From positions 1-64,000 of the forward strand of contig JAJDAF010000067.1 in assembly GCA_029261995.1 (NCBI GenBank): a stretch of DNA of 64,000 nt. Direction: 5' to 3'. The notes below the pieces were generated by a model. The model saw only the letters and a list, made by a program, of their open reading frames with translations. It was not told where the DNA came from and made no database searches. How positions within the stretch are numbered: position 1 is the stretch's first letter; the number at the start of each line of letters is the position of its first letter. This document shows positions 26,333-36,499 of this stretch, in pieces. The DNA comes from Candidatus Zhuqueibacterota bacterium. GTDB taxonomy: Bacteria > Zhuqueibacterota > Zhuqueibacteria > Oceanimicrobiales > Oceanimicrobiaceae. The position numbers and the translations under genes were made by a program.

Positions 26333-27679
26333 TCAGTTCACGAATTTTCGAAGTTCAAGCAGCAGGGGGTCCTTCATATCCTTGCTGACATGCAGCATGA
26401 AGGGTTCATAGGGCAGGTGATAATCCTTGGTGGAGAGTTTCCAGTAGAGAATTCCTTGCAACAATCGGCGTTCGTAGGATTTGTGTGCCTCAAACAATGC
26501 CCTGACTGCGAGCGCCCGCTCCTGATAGTCGATGGGTTGCTCGTCCCAGACAATCAATCGTCTCAGGGAATCTTCAGCCACAATTGAGAAACCGGCCGCG
26601 CTCCATGGCTCGAGCGTTGCGTATTTACGGTAGGTGTACCCCAGTTCCGTGAAGATGACCTTCTGGTCGGGGATGTTCTGTCGGATTCTGAACGAGTCGA
26701 TCTCAGCAAAGATGCGCAGCCAACTCTTGGTCAGGGAGTCGGACAAGGCTGGGCCGCGCAGAGAAAGCTGGTCGCGCAGTTTGAAGTAGGCGTTGATCCC
26801 GATGTAGTCCAGGCTACTCCAGAATCCGACTTCATGGTAGTTGTCAAAATTGGCGGCGTAGCCGAGCTTGCCGCTGAACTGAGTCCGTACTCGTGCAATC
26901 AGCTTCCGCCAGTGGCGGTCCATCTCACTTCGCCGTTGATTGGTTCTTTCCAGAGCATTTGGCTGATCGGTGTAAGCGACTTGGGCAGCCCAGGAACTGT
27001 TGGCCCGCTGACGCGCCGAGAGGTAGTCCTCGAGTGTCGGATAGTTGCCTCCACCTCGCACCCACAGATGTTTGGTTTCCAGCGAATCCTCAAATGACAG
27101 CAACTCATTGCGGGCAGCGAGTTGTTTTTCTTCGTCCAAATAGTAGTTGACCAGAGTCGGCAGGGTGTCGATTGGTGTCGTTGCTGAAAGCGCGTTCATC
27201 TCGCTGCCAATAAACAGAAGATCGACATCTTCTCGCTGCGAAATTCTGGCCCAGCGCTCCACGTAATCGGCGTACGTGTCAAACCAGGTTGCCAGTTGGC
27301 TTTCGGTTTTTGGCATGATCATGCCGTGCCAGAGAAATTCATTCTTCGGGTACTTCGTGTCGAGCAGGATTCGAAGAATCAGCGTCACTCGCAAGCCTTC
27401 TGCTTTTGCAAGACGGATTTCATTCACTGCGACCGTGTCTTGCGCGTCGAACAGAAGTTCTTCTGAGTCCCACTCGGACTGGCGCGCATAGACAGTCACG
27501 GACACAGTGTTCATACCCACGGCATCCAATGTCTGAATCCATTCCCGATCGTCCGGTTCGTTTATCTGAATCCCGCCCAAGTAGAAGTCGGGCTGCCAGT
27601 CTGCATAAAGCTTGTAGCAGACCAGGGCAAGCGCCACCAGGCAACCCGTGACGATGATTTTGTTTTTCAGCAGTTTCAT
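26333..27679 (-). CDS. GH113-like TIM-barrel glycoside hydrolase, membrane-anchored
   Basis: A 448-residue protein with an uncleaved-looking N-terminal hydrophobic segment (residues 7-24), then a TIM barrel of the glycoside hydrolase 113 kind (beta-mannanase family). The acid/base candidate is Glu160 in LLFIGSEM and the nucleophile candidate is Glu345 in VIFTELGY. LGYAANFDNYHEVGFWSSLDYIGINAYF matches the family core (given by its parts YAANFDNY and DYIGINAYF). It probably acts on an extracellular or periplasmic polysaccharide. Longer in-frame starts exist up to 27706; the ATG before KLLKNK gives the normal charged N-terminus. It is divergent from a UPF0489 gene. Specificity for mannan is not assured. 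Confidence 0.82.
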   Translation of the reverse strand: MKLLKNKIIVTGCLVALALVCYKLYADWQPDFYLGGIQINEPDDREWIQTLDAVGMNTVSVTVYARQSEWDSEELLFDAQDTVAVNEIRLAKAEGLRVTLILRILLDTKYPKNEFLWHGMIMPKTESQLATWFDTYADYVERWARISQREDVDLLFIGSEMNALSATTPIDTLPTLVNYYLDEEKQLAARNELLSFEDSLETKHLWVRGGGNYPTLEDYLSARQRANSSWAAQVAYTDQPNALERTNQRRSEMDRHWRKLIARVRTQFSGKLGYAANFDNYHEVGFWSSLDYIGINAYFKLRDQLSLRGPALSDSLTKSWLRIFAEIDSFRIRQNIPDQKVIFTELGYTYRKYATLEPWSAAGFSIVAEDSLRRLIVWDEQPIDYQERALAVRALFEAHKSYERRLLQGILYWKLSTKDYHLPYEPFMLHVSKDMKDPLLLELRKFVN

Positions 27680-27820
27680 TCCTATTCTATTCCAATTCGG
27701 CATCACTGTCGCAGCCCAACGCTCTTACCAATGCCTCGAACACAAAGAATGTTCCCGGAGAGTTTTTTTTCATGGAAGGACACTCAACGTTGGTGAATTT
27801 GCTAACGACCATTGACTTAA

Positions 27821-28615
27821 ATGCTACTGATTTCTATGTTCCGTAAAGCAGCGTGTGTGCATAACCAGCAAGCCGATCTGTCTATGTTTCTCGAATCTGT
27901 TCTTGGTTTTTATCATGGGTTCTATCTTGCCGAGCCGGTCGGCAACAATGCTTTTTCCTTTGAGAAGAGAAAGAACAAACGGCTGTACGTCCCGCCTGTC
28001 GTCGAGGGCAGTTCTTCGGATTTGAGGCTGGGGAGCCGTGTTGTCTTCAGCGAAATTGACGATGGCGAGGAAAAAAACTACTGTGGCCTCGAGCAGTTCG
28101 TCTATGTGAGCCATCGAGGTAAAGACCTTTTCATTTTCGACAACCACAACCATGCGTTCTTTTTCTGGGTGGCAGCTTGCAAGAGTCGGCGTTTTGCTCC
28201 CGGCGGCACGCTATTGCATATCGACCAGCATTCGGATATGCGGGAGCCTGACCATTATCTGTCCGCAGCCGCCTTGGCGGAGGACGACCTGACCTCGGTT
28301 TTCGACTACACCATTTCATGCCTGAACGTGGGCAACTTCATCAAGCCTGCGCTGGCGCTTGGACTGTTCAGCAAGGTTGAATTTGTGGGCAGCAGCAGCG
28401 CCTTCGAAAAGGAGTTCAGGCCACCATTTGTCCTGGATATTGACATCGATGTCTTTGCACCGGAGATGGCCTACATCGACCACGCCAGGAAGCTGGCCAG
28501 AATTCGGGAGGCCATCCGCATGGCCGACTTCATCACCATCGCGACCAGTCCGTTTTTTATCGACCAGAATGATGCCATTCGAGTCGTTCATGAATTGCTT
28601 GCTGCGGATTCTTAA
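27821..28615 (+). CDS. UPF0489 family protein, peptide-arginase-like
   Basis: A 264-residue soluble protein of family UPF0489, the arginase-fold family that includes the peptide arginase OspR, which converts arginine to ornithine in certain ribosomally made peptides. Metal-ligand patterns are preserved: DNHNHAFFFW, LLHIDQHSDM (D-x-H-x-D) and FVLDIDIDVFAP (D-x-D-x-D), matching the manganese site of arginases. No precursor peptide or other peptide-modifying gene is visible nearby, so the substrate may be different. The start is uncertain: ATGs at 27821, 27836 and 27884 are in frame and none has a strong ribosome site. Confidence 0.8.
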   Translation: MLLISMFRKAACVHNQQADLSMFLESVLGFYHGFYLAEPVGNNAFSFEKRKNKRLYVPPVVEGSSSDLRLGSRVVFSEIDDGEEKNYCGLEQFVYVSHRGKDLFIFDNHNHAFFFWVAACKSRRFAPGGTLLHIDQHSDMREPDHYLSAAALAEDDLTSVFDYTISCLNVGNFIKPALALGLFSKVEFVGSSSAFEKEFRPPFVLDIDIDVFAPEMAYIDHARKLARIREAIRMADFITIATSPFFIDQNDAIRVVHELLAADS

Positions 28616-28860
28616 TTCTCACTCAATCGAGTGTAAGGATTGTTGAATTACCACGACACGCTCCAGAGAAATAACGTGTTAGATGCTGCGTTGGTCGTGG
28701 CATCGTGTCATCGTCGGCGCCATGGCCCGTCGCGCAAATGCAAAATGCGGATAGAAAAGTCGATTTTGTAAAGTTTTGACTTGTTTTTCTTGGCTGAAAG
28801 GGTTTTATTGGGTGATTTTTATTCGTGGCCAAATAATTTTTTCACATTAAGGATAGCTGA

Positions 28861-30204
28861 ATGTTCAAGATAAAGAAAGGATTAGACCTTCCTATCGCTG
28901 GTGAGCCGAAGCAGGCAGTCGAAGAAGGCAATCCGCCCAGTCAGGTGGCGCTTCTGGGTGAAGACTACGTCGGTATGAAACCAACCATGGCTGTGAAGGT
29001 TGGCGACAAGGTCAAGCTTGGTCAACTTCTGTTCACGGACAAGAAGACTCCATCCGTGCGCTACACCGCACCCGGCGCCGGGAAAGTCATGGCGATCAAT
29101 CGGGGTGAAAAGCGAGTGTTTCTGTCCCTGGTGGTCCAGCTTTCCGGCAGCGCCGAGACAACCTTTGCCTCCCATTCAGAAAGTCAGCTTTACGGTCTCA
29201 AGCGTGAGAAGATCCGCGAGCAATTGCTGGAATCGGGCTTGTGGACTGCCTTGCGCGCCCGGCCTTTCAGTACGGTTGCGGACCCGGATGCGGTTCCGCA
29301 TTCCATTTTTGTGACTGCTGTGGATAGCAATCCGCTGGCGCCCTCCGCCGAGAAGATTCTGGAAGGGAAAGAGGGACATTTCAAGAATGGTCTGCACGCA
29401 ATTGCGAAACTGACTGATGGCAAAATTTATGTCTGCAAAGCGCCGGGCACGGATATTCCCGTTCCCGATATCGACAATCTTACAATAGAAGAATTCTCCG
29501 GACCGCATCCATCGGGACTGGCAGGCACGCACATCCATTTCCTTGATCCCGTCCACCGGGGCAAGACCGTCTGGCACATCGGGGCGCAGGATGTGGCCGC
29601 CATTGGCGAACTGTTCACGTCTGGCAAACTCAACATGTCGCGCGTTGTTTCTCTGGCCGGACCGTCGGTGACAAATCCGCGTCTGGTCAAGACACGAATC
29701 GGAGCCAATCTCGACGACCTGGCTTCCGGGGAATCGACAGCCGGCGATCAGAGAATCGTCTCCGGTTCCGTGCTTTCCGGCCGCACGGCTGCGGACGTTC
29801 GGGGTTTCCTGGGCCGCTACCATCAACAGGTCACGCTTTTGCCGGAGGGTAATCAGAAACATTTCCTGGGCTGGATGAGTCCGGGATTGAATCTCTTCTC
29901 GCTCAAGAATATTGTCATCTCCAGGCTCGTGCCCGGCAAAAAGTTTAATTTTTCGACTTCCACCAACGGCGGCAAGCGCGCCATCATACCGAGTGGCAGC
30001 CTTGAGCAGGTCATGCCGCTCGACATCATGCCGTTGTTTCTGGTCCGCGCCCTGGCCGTGGATGACGTCGAAGACGCTGAAAAACTGGGCGCCCTCGAGC
30101 TTGATGAAGAGGATTTGGCACTCTGCACGTTTGCTTGCCCATCAAAGCTGGACTACGGTCCCATGCTCAGAAGAAACCTGACAATTATAGAGAAGGAAGG
30201 TTGA
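28861..30204 (+). CDS. nqrA: Na+-translocating NADH:quinone reductase subunit A
   Basis: A 447-residue cytosolic-side subunit, of the usual length, beginning MFKIKKGLDLPIAGEP as in other NqrA proteins. It contains the RnfC/NqrA barrel-sandwich segment (VRYTAPGAGKVMAINRG) and the HPSGLAGTHIHFLDPV region. NqrA binds quinone and forms part of the peripheral face of the six-subunit pump. It is the first gene of a compact nqrABCDEF operon. The ATG has an AAGGA site. The 245 bases upstream hold no gene and should contain the promoter. Confidence 0.97.
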   Translation: MFKIKKGLDLPIAGEPKQAVEEGNPPSQVALLGEDYVGMKPTMAVKVGDKVKLGQLLFTDKKTPSVRYTAPGAGKVMAINRGEKRVFLSLVVQLSGSAETTFASHSESQLYGLKREKIREQLLESGLWTALRARPFSTVADPDAVPHSIFVTAVDSNPLAPSAEKILEGKEGHFKNGLHAIAKLTDGKIYVCKAPGTDIPVPDIDNLTIEEFSGPHPSGLAGTHIHFLDPVHRGKTVWHIGAQDVAAIGELFTSGKLNMSRVVSLAGPSVTNPRLVKTRIGANLDDLASGESTAGDQRIVSGSVLSGRTAADVRGFLGRYHQQVTLLPEGNQKHFLGWMSPGLNLFSLKNIVISRLVPGKKFNFSTSTNGGKRAIIPSGSLEQVMPLDIMPLFLVRALAVDDVEDAEKLGALELDEEDLALCTFACPSKLDYGPMLRRNLTIIEKEG

Positions 30205-30310
30205 TAATTGTCTAAACCTACTCTGAAGCATGACCTGCCCGATTTACAGGCAGGCTCGCAACAACCTACCTTGTTCACTGAACGAAGGATTTCCTAGAAG
30301 AAGGATAACG

Positions 30311-31513
30311 ATGAGGAGCTTAAGAAAATTTTTAGACAACCAGGAGAAACATTTCGCCAAAGGTGGTAAACTCGAACGGCTTTTCCCGCTGTTCGAGATG
30401 ACGGATACGTTTCTCTACACACCTGGAACGGTCACCAGGACCGCTTCGCATGTCCGGGACGCCCTGGACTTGAAACGGATGATGATGGTCGTTGTAGTGG
30501 CGCTGATCCCGGCCATTTTCATGGCGCTTTACAATACCGGACTACAGGCAAATCTGGCAATCCAGAACCTTGGTCTGGCTGCCGTGGAAGGTTGGCGGGG
30601 CTTTGTTTTGTCGTCGTTGGGTATTGGCGTGGATCCACAAAGCATGGTTGATAACCTTGCCCACGGCGCACTTTACTTCCTGCCGGTTTACATCGTGACT
30701 CTGGTGGCCGGCGGGTTTTGGGAAGTGATTTTTGCTACGGTGCGGCGCCACGAAATCAACGAAGGCTTTTTGGTTACCAGCATGCTGTTTCCGCTGATTG
30801 TGCCGCCGAACTTGCCCTTGTGGCAGGTGGCGCTGGGCGTCTCCTTCGGCGTTGTGCTGGGAAAAGAGATTTTCGGTGGCGTTGGCATGAACATCCTCAA
30901 TCCGGCCTTGACCGGCCGTGCGTTTCTTTATTTTGCCTACCCGGCCGAGATTTCCGGAGACGCTGTCTGGGTCGCCGTAGATGGCTTCAGCCGGGCGACT
31001 CCGCTAGCCGAAATGGCCGACTCGACGGTGCAATTGACCAGCTCGATGGCTGACGCTTTTTGGGGATGCATTCCCGGCTCGATGGGCGAGACCTCGGCAT
31101 TTGCCTGCCTGATCGGCGCCTTTGTTCTAATTGTGAGCCGGGTTGGCTCGTGGCGGATCATGTTGAGCGTTGTGCTCGGAATGGTGGGTTTGGCCTCGCT
31201 TCTGAATCTGATTGGCAGCGCCACAAACCCGATGTTTCAGGTGACTCCGCTGCAGCACTTTGTCATCGGCGGCTTTGCCTTTGGAACAGTGTTCATGGCC
31301 ACCGACCCGGTGAGCGCGGCGATGACCAGCCAGGGCAAGTGGTTGTACGGTATTCTCATCGGAGCCCTGACGGTGATGATTCGGGTACTTAATCCGGCTT
31401 ATCCGGAGGGCATAATGCTGGCCATCTTGTTTGGAAATGTCTTTTCGCCCATCATCGATAAGATATTTGTCAACCGCAACATCAAGAGGAGACAGGCGAG
31501 ATATGCAGGATGA
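30311..31513 (+). CDS. nqrB: Na+-translocating NADH:quinone reductase subunit B
   Basis: A 400-residue membrane subunit with about ten helices, the main sodium channel and riboflavin/FMN-carrying component. The flavin-linked threonine is expected in DGFSRATPL, matching the conserved S-x-A-T-P-L site to which ApbE attaches FMN. The start is the ATG preceded by AAGGATAACG; an in-frame upstream extension of 27 codons does not resemble the family. It overlaps nqrC by 11 bases. Confidence 0.97.
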   Translation: MRSLRKFLDNQEKHFAKGGKLERLFPLFEMTDTFLYTPGTVTRTASHVRDALDLKRMMMVVVVALIPAIFMALYNTGLQANLAIQNLGLAAVEGWRGFVLSSLGIGVDPQSMVDNLAHGALYFLPVYIVTLVAGGFWEVIFATVRRHEINEGFLVTSMLFPLIVPPNLPLWQVALGVSFGVVLGKEIFGGVGMNILNPALTGRAFLYFAYPAEISGDAVWVAVDGFSRATPLAEMADSTVQLTSSMADAFWGCIPGSMGETSAFACLIGAFVLIVSRVGSWRIMLSVVLGMVGLASLLNLIGSATNPMFQVTPLQHFVIGGFAFGTVFMATDPVSAAMTSQGKWLYGILIGALTVMIRVLNPAYPEGIMLAILFGNVFSPIIDKIFVNRNIKRRQARYAG

Positions 31514-32306
31514 AACTATTGGTAAGATCCTAACCGTAACGCTGGCGGTTTGCGTGGTCTGCGCTGTCCTGGTCTCAGCCGCGGCCGTATCATTGAATGG
31601 AATCCAGCAGAAGAACAAAGAGCTGGACAAGATAAAAAATATCCTGATCGCCGGCGATCTTTATGAGAAAGGACAGGATATCGAAGCCTCATATCGGAAC
31701 AACGTGACCCCGGTGATGATCGAGCTGGCGAGCGGCAACGAGTTGACCGAAGGCGACTTCAAAGATGATTTGAACGTCGAAAGCTTCGACATCAAGGAGA
31801 TGTCAAAACATCCGGAATACGGCAAGGTGCTCACGACGGAACAGGACGCGATTGCCGTTAAACAGGCGCCAAAGTACATGGTGGTTTACGAACTCAAGAG
31901 CGGCGACAAGCTTGAGAAAATCGTGCTGCCCATTTTTGGCAAAGGGCTCTGGTCTACACTTTACGGCTTCATGGCGCTTGGCTCGGATCTCAAAACCATC
32001 CGGGGCCTAACATTCTATGAGCACGGTGAGACACCCGGTCTCGGTGGTGAAGTGGACAACCCGAGATGGAAAGAACAGTGGAAGGGCAAGTTAGCGTTTG
32101 ACGACGAATGGAACGTGCGGATTTCCGTGATCAAGGGCAAAGTCATTCCGGGCCGGCCTGAGGCCATCCACCAGGTAGATGGCCTTTCCGGCTCCACGCT
32201 CACAACCCGGGGGCTCGACACTCTCGTCAACTACTGGCTGGGCGACAATGGCTACGGCCCTTATTTGAGCAAACTTCGCGCAGGAGGGCAGCATGGCCAA
32301 GGTTAA
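31503..32306 (+). CDS. nqrC: Na+-translocating NADH:quinone reductase subunit C
   Basis: A 267-residue periplasm-facing subunit with one N-terminal membrane helix and a soluble FMN-binding domain. The covalent flavin site is the threonine in SGSTLTTRG near residue 237, the standard target of Apb[17 protein letters not shown] and [11 protein letters not shown] are family landmarks. The ATG lies inside the end of nqrB; an upstream in-frame ATG would extend it through nqrB coding sequence and is not supported. Its stop overlaps the nqrD start region by 14 bases. Confidence 0.97.
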   Translation: MQDETIGKILTVTLAVCVVCAVLVSAAAVSLNGIQQKNKELDKIKNILIAGDLYEKGQDIEASYRNNVTPVMIELASGNELTEGDFKDDLNVESFDIKEMSKHPEYGKVLTTEQDAIAVKQAPKYMVVYELKSGDKLEKIVLPIFGKGLWSTLYGFMALGSDLKTIRGLTFYEHGETPGLGGEVDNPRWKEQWKGKLAFDDEWNVRISVIKGKVIPGRPEAIHQVDGLSGSTLTTRGLDTLVNYWLGDNGYGPYLSKLRAGGQHGQG

Positions 32307-32913
32307 AGATGTCTTATTTGACCCTATTTTCAACAACAACCCGATAGCGCTCCAGATTCTGGGCATCTGCTCCGCATTGGCGGTGACGACCAAACTCGAA
32401 ACCGTGGTCGTGATGGCGCTGGCCGTGACGTTCGTGAATGCCTTTTCCAACTTGTCCGTTAGCTTGATTCGGACTCACATTCCGAGCAGCGTACGCATCG
32501 TGGTTGAAATGACCATCATCGCCTCGCTGGTGATCATCGCCGACCAGTTTATCAAAGCTTATGCTTATGACATCAGCAAACAGCTCTCGATCTTTGTCGG
32601 GCTTATTATTACCAACTGCATTATCATGGGGCGCGCCGAAGCGTTTGCCCTCAAGAATCCGCCAGCCATCAGTTTCATTGACGGCATCGGCAACGGCATC
32701 GGCTACAGCCTTGTCTTGCTGGTCGTTGGATTCTTTCGCGAGCTTTTCGGTTCCGGCAAGCTGTTCGGCCAAACCATCATGGTCGTCAATACCGATGGCG
32801 GCTGGTATGTACCCAACGGCCTGTTCCTGCTTTCACCGAGTGCGTTCATTATCATCGGGTTTGTAATCTGGGGCCTGCGTACCTGGAAACCCGAACAAGT
32901 TGAAGAGGACTGA
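32293..32913 (+). CDS. nqrD: Na+-translocating NADH:quinone reductase subunit D
   Basis: A 206-residue six-helix membrane subunit. [27 protein letters not shown] and the [13 protein letters not shown] segment (with the conserved cysteine that, with its NqrE partner, holds the intramembrane Fe2S2 cluster) identify it. Start ATG has GGAGGGCAGC. It overlaps nqrC and is followed by nqrE after two bases. Confidence 0.97.
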   Translation: MAKVKDVLFDPIFNNNPIALQILGICSALAVTTKLETVVVMALAVTFVNAFSNLSVSLIRTHIPSSVRIVVEMTIIASLVIIADQFIKAYAYDISKQLSIFVGLIITNCIIMGRAEAFALKNPPAISFIDGIGNGIGYSLVLLVVGFFRELFGSGKLFGQTIMVVNTDGGWYVPNGLFLLSPSAFIIIGFVIWGLRTWKPEQVEED

Positions 32914-32915
32914 AC

Positions 32916-33527
32916 ATGCTTGAACATTATTTAAGTCTCTTTCTGAAATCGGTTTTCATTGAGAATCTCGCGTTGTCCTTTTTTCTGGGGATGTGCACCT
33001 ATCTCGCGGTCTCGAAGAAAGTCGAAACCGCGGTGGGCCTTGGAATTGCGGTGGTCGTGGTGCAAGCCATCACCATTCCGGTTAATAATCTTCTCTACAC
33101 ACATGTGTTGAAAGATGGCGCCCTCGCCTGGGCCGGCTTGCCGGATGTCGATTTGACATTTCTCGGACTGGTTGTCTACATTGGTGTCATCGCCGCCATG
33201 GTGCAAATCCTGGAAATGACGCTGGACAAATTCGTGCCGGCGCTTTACAACGCGCTGGGCATTTTCCTGCCTCTGATTACGGTCAACTGCGCCATCCTCG
33301 GCGGTTCTTTGCTCATGGTTGAGAGAAACTACAATTTTGCCGAGAGTGTTGTCTACGGTGTCGGCTCAGGCGCGGGTTGGGCGCTTGCCATCATCGGCCT
33401 GGCCGGTATCCGCGAGAAGATGAAATACAGCAATGTTCCGGCCGGCTTGCGCGGTCTTGGCATCACCTTTATTACCGTTGGCTTGATGGCGATGGCCTTC
33501 ATGTTGTTTTCCGGAATTCAGCTCTAG
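32916..33527 (+). CDS. nqrE: Na+-translocating NADH:quinone reductase subunit E
   Basis: A 203-residue six-helix membrane subunit, related to NqrD in inverted topology. Its [18 protein letters not shown] and TVNCAILGG segments carry the conserved cysteines of the shared intramembrane iron-sulfur cluster. GAGGAC lies before the ATG. Gap to nqrD is two bases and to nqrF twelve. Confidence 0.97.
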   Translation: MLEHYLSLFLKSVFIENLALSFFLGMCTYLAVSKKVETAVGLGIAVVVVQAITIPVNNLLYTHVLKDGALAWAGLPDVDLTFLGLVVYIGVIAAMVQILEMTLDKFVPALYNALGIFLPLITVNCAILGGSLLMVERNYNFAESVVYGVGSGAGWALAIIGLAGIREKMKYSNVPAGLRGLGITFITVGLMAMAFMLFSGIQL

Positions 33528-33539
33528 AGAGGAAGATCT

Positions 33540-34775
33540 ATGACGGGCTTTGGTTTAGCTGCGCTGGGTGTGATGATGTTCACGCTCATCGTTCTGGCGC
33601 TGGTTGCGCTAATCGTGTTTGCAAAGTCGAAACTGGTTGCGACCGGCAGTATCAACATCACAATTAACGATGACCCCAAGCATGTATTAAAGGTCTCGGT
33701 TGGCGGCAAGTTGCTCAACACCCTCGCCGACCACAAACTCTTTATCCCTTCCGCGTGCGGCGGCGGTGGTACCTGCGGTGAGTGCAAGCTGGTCGTAGCT
33801 GAGGGCGGCGGTGATGTGCTCCCGACTGAAACTTCGCAGCTTAACCGCCGGCAAATTCGCGACAGGTACAGGCTCTCATGCCAGGTGCCGGTCAAAGGCG
33901 ACATGAAGCTTGAGATTCCACCTGAAGTCTTTGAGATCAAGAAGTGGCAGTGCACGGTCCGTTCCAATAAGAACGTGGCGACCTTTATCAAAGAACTCGT
34001 TCTCGAGCTGCCGGAAGGTGAGAATGTTGACTTCCGCGCTGGCGGCTACATTCAAATCGAAGCGCCACAGCACACGGTCAAATATTCTGATTTTTTGGTT
34101 GAAGACGAATACCGGGAGGACTGGGACAAGTTCGATCTCTGGCGCTATGTTTCCAAAGTCGATGGTGACATCGTGCGCGCCTATTCGATGGCAAGCTATC
34201 CGGAAGAGAAGGGCATTATCATGCTCAACGTCCGTATTGCCTCGCCTCCGCCGCGCATGCCGGATGTGCCCCCGGGGCAAATGTCATCATATATTTTCGA
34301 TCTCAAACCCGGCGACAAAGTCACGATTTCCGGGCCTTACGGAGAGTTCTTTGCACGTGACACGGATGCGGAAATGGTGTTTATCGGCGGCGGCGCCGGC
34401 ATGGCCCCGATGCGCTCACATATCTTCGACCAGTTGAAGCGGCTTGGCTCTAACCGCAAGATGACCTTTTGGTACGGCGCACGCAGCCTGCGAGAGATGT
34501 TTTATGTTGAGGACTTCGACATGCTGCAACGCGAAAACGAAAATTTCACCTGGCATGTCGCGCTTTCCGAACCTATGCCAGAGGATAATTGGGACGGGCT
34601 GACCGGCTTCATTCATCAGGTTCTGCATGACAGCTATCTTAAGGACCATGACGCGCCGGAAGATTGCGAATATTACATCTGTGGTCCGCCCATGATGAAC
34701 AGCGCGGTCGTTCAAATGCTCGACAGCCTCGGCGTTGAGCCGGAAAACATTATGTTTGACGATTTTGGCGGCTAG
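33540..34775 (+). CDS. nqrF: Na+-translocating NADH:quinone reductase subunit F
   Basis: A 411-residue NADH-oxidising subunit with one N-terminal helix. The plant-type Fe2S2 site is [10 protein letters not shown] with the fourth cysteine in YRLSCQVPV. The FAD site is RAYSMASYP and the NADH site [13 protein letters not shown], followed by [10 protein letters not shown]. It passes electrons from NADH through FAD and the cluster to the membrane flavins, driving sodium export. It ends the core operon, 37 bases before a long hairpin terminator. Confidence 0.97.
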   Translation: MTGFGLAALGVMMFTLIVLALVALIVFAKSKLVATGSINITINDDPKHVLKVSVGGKLLNTLADHKLFIPSACGGGGTCGECKLVVAEGGGDVLPTETSQLNRRQIRDRYRLSCQVPVKGDMKLEIPPEVFEIKKWQCTVRSNKNVATFIKELVLELPEGENVDFRAGGYIQIEAPQHTVKYSDFLVEDEYREDWDKFDLWRYVSKVDGDIVRAYSMASYPEEKGIIMLNVRIASPPPRMPDVPPGQMSSYIFDLKPGDKVTISGPYGEFFARDTDAEMVFIGGGAGMAPMRSHIFDQLKRLGSNRKMTFWYGARSLREMFYVEDFDMLQRENENFTWHVALSEPMPEDNWDGLTGFIHQVLHDSYLKDHDAPEDCEYYICGPPMMNSAVVQMLDSLGVEPENIMFDDFGG

Positions 34776-34812
34776 CAAGGCTCAAGACCCGACTGCAGAT
34801 GTCAACCAATGG

Positions 34813-34870
34813 AACCGCCGAGTATGCGAGGTGCAGCTTAGCGCTGCTTCTCGACATGCTTGGCGGTTTT
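34813..34870 (+). terminator. Long hairpin terminator after nqrF
   Basis: AACCGCC pairs with GGCGGTT, then GAGTATG with CATGCTT (two G-U pairs), then CGAG with CTCG and GCAGC with GCTGC around TTAGC. The stem totals over 20 pairs and is followed by TTTTCGTTT. This is a strong Rho-independent terminator closing the nqr operon. Confidence 0.85.
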
Positions 34871-34909
34871 CGTTTCACGGCTTCTGAGTGTCAATCAAAG
34901 TTTTTTGAT

Positions 34910-34938
34910 TTGCCTGTTTGCTGAGATTTCGGTATTTT
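34910..34938 (+). promoter_or_regulatory. Sigma-70-type promoter candidate for the CBS-apbE-nqrM unit
   Basis: TTGCCT and TATTTT are separated by 17 bases, just after the nqr terminator and 40 bases before the CBS-protein start. This suggests that the maturation genes are transcribed separately from the pump. Confidence 0.45.
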
Positions 34939-34978
34939 TAGTGTCTTAGGATTACCACCAACATTAGGAGATATAAGG

Positions 34979-35446
34979 ATGAAAACCGCTGAAGACATCC
35001 TGAAGGAAAAAGACGGAGACATGATTTGCGTTCCTCCTGACACGACCATTCACGATGTTCTACAATCCATGTTGGAGCACAAGATCGGCGCGATGTTGGT
35101 CAAGGACGACGACAAGTTGGTCGGCATCTGGACCGAACGTGATCTAATGAAGAATGTCAGTGTCAAAGGCTTCGATGTCTGCACGGCCAGAATTGGCGAC
35201 TATATGACAAAAGAGCTTCGCTCCGCGCCGCACACCGCTACTATTTTCAACCTCAAGGATCAGTTCCTGGGCCGCCGGCTGCGACATTTGCTCATCGAAA
35301 AGGGCGGCGAATTTATTGGCATGGTGTCTGCCGGTGACGTTATGAAGGCGACGCTGGATGAGAAAAGCCAGGAGTTGGAAAACCTGGATGCCATTGTGAA
35401 ATGGGATTACTACGAAGACTGGAAATGGAAAAAATCCAAAGGCTAA
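34979..35446 (+). CDS. CBS-domain pair protein
   Basis: A 155-residue cytosolic protein made of two CBS motifs (about 8-60 and 75-130), including GAMLVKDDDKLVGIWTERDLMK and KGGEFIGMVSAGDVMKATL-type cores. CBS pairs bind adenine nucleotides and act as energy sensors, either alone or on partner proteins. It sits between nqrF and apbE, and the apbE start lies inside its last codons, so production is coupled to flavin-transfer capacity. No partner domain is present. Start ATG has TAGGAGATATAAGG. Confidence 0.88.
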   Translation: MKTAEDILKEKDGDMICVPPDTTIHDVLQSMLEHKIGAMLVKDDDKLVGIWTERDLMKNVSVKGFDVCTARIGDYMTKELRSAPHTATIFNLKDQFLGRRLRHLLIEKGGEFIGMVSAGDVMKATLDEKSQELENLDAIVKWDYYEDWKWKKSKG

Positions 35447-36486
35447 AGCTCCGCGCCATCCGGCTTGGCCTGGGCCTGGCGGTCTGTCAGGCACTCTGGT
35501 TCGCGTGCGGGGTTGAGCAGCAGCCTGCCAGTGACTTTGTCATCAGCGGGCGCACCATGGGGACGAGTTTCACCGTCAAGGTAGCTGACAAGGCTCTGCC
35601 GCCGGCATCCGGTCGCCTGAAGCTCGAAGCCGACATCGACAAGCTTCTGAAGGAAGTAAATCGCCAGATGTCTACCTATTTGGCGGACTCTGAAATCTCG
35701 AAATTCAACCATTCGCGGGATATCGGCTGGCAGCCGGTCTCACCAGATTTTGCCGCCGTCACCAAACGTGCGCTGGCTCTGGCGGTCCAAACCGACGGCG
35801 CCCTCGACGTTACCGTGGGGCCGCTCGTAAATCTTTGGGGCTTTGGGCCGGAGCGGACTCGCGACACATTGCCCGATGAAAAAACCATTCAGGCCATGAA
35901 GGCACTCGCCGGCTACCGGAATCTTGAAGCAAAACTCGAGCATGCCGCGTTGAGAAAGAAGATTCCTGAACTCTACTGCGACCTTTCTTCGATTGCAAAG
36001 GGCTTTGGCGTCGATAAAGTTGCTCAGTTTCTCGAGCATCAGGGCATTCAAAATTACATGGTCGAGATTGGCGGTGAGGTTCGGACCCGGGGACACAATC
36101 CGCAGGGTGGCCTCTGGCGCATTGGGGTGGAAACGCCGGATGCTCCGACCGGAATCAAGAAAGTAATCACCATTAGCAACCGGGCGATGGCCACTTCGGG
36201 GGACTATTTCAACTATTTTGAAGTCGCCGGCGTGCGCTATTCTCACACCATCGACCCGCGCACGGGCTGGCCCGTTAAACACGACCTTGCCTCCGTCACG
36301 GTCATTCATGACTCCTGTATGGTAGCGGATGGCCTGGCGACCGCCATCAATGTCATGGGTCCGGAAACCGGCTTTGAGTTTGCCGTCGAGCAGGGCCTGG
36401 CAGTCTACTTTCTGGTCAGGCAGGACGATGGTTTCCTGGAGAAAATGACGCCTGCATTCGAAAGTTACCTGGCCTCGAAAAACTAA
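35425..36486 (+). CDS. apbE: FAD:protein FMN transferase (ApbE)
   Basis: A 353-residue exported enzyme that transfers FMN from FAD to threonines of NqrB and NqrC. The N-terminus is hydrophobic with a possible weak lipobox ending at FAC. Family landmarks are GRTMGTSFTV, MSTYLADSEISKFN, DVTVGPLVNLWGFGP, DLSSIAKGFGVDKVA, EVRTRG and HTIDPRTGWPV (the magnesium-binding end). The ATG at MEKIQR is preferred over one eight codons earlier because it starts the signal sequence directly. It overlaps the CBS gene by 22 bases, and nqrM follows after 13 bases. Confidence 0.95.
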   Translation: MEKIQRLKLRAIRLGLGLAVCQALWFACGVEQQPASDFVISGRTMGTSFTVKVADKALPPASGRLKLEADIDKLLKEVNRQMSTYLADSEISKFNHSRDIGWQPVSPDFAAVTKRALALAVQTDGALDVTVGPLVNLWGFGPERTRDTLPDEKTIQAMKALAGYRNLEAKLEHAALRKKIPELYCDLSSIAKGFGVDKVAQFLEHQGIQNYMVEIGGEVRTRGHNPQGGLWRIGVETPDAPTGIKKVITISNRAMATSGDYFNYFEVAGVRYSHTIDPRTGWPVKHDLASVTVIHDSCMVADGLATAINVMGPETGFEFAVEQGLAVYFLVRQDDGFLEKMTPAFESYLASKN

Positions 36487-36499
36487 CATTGGATGTATC

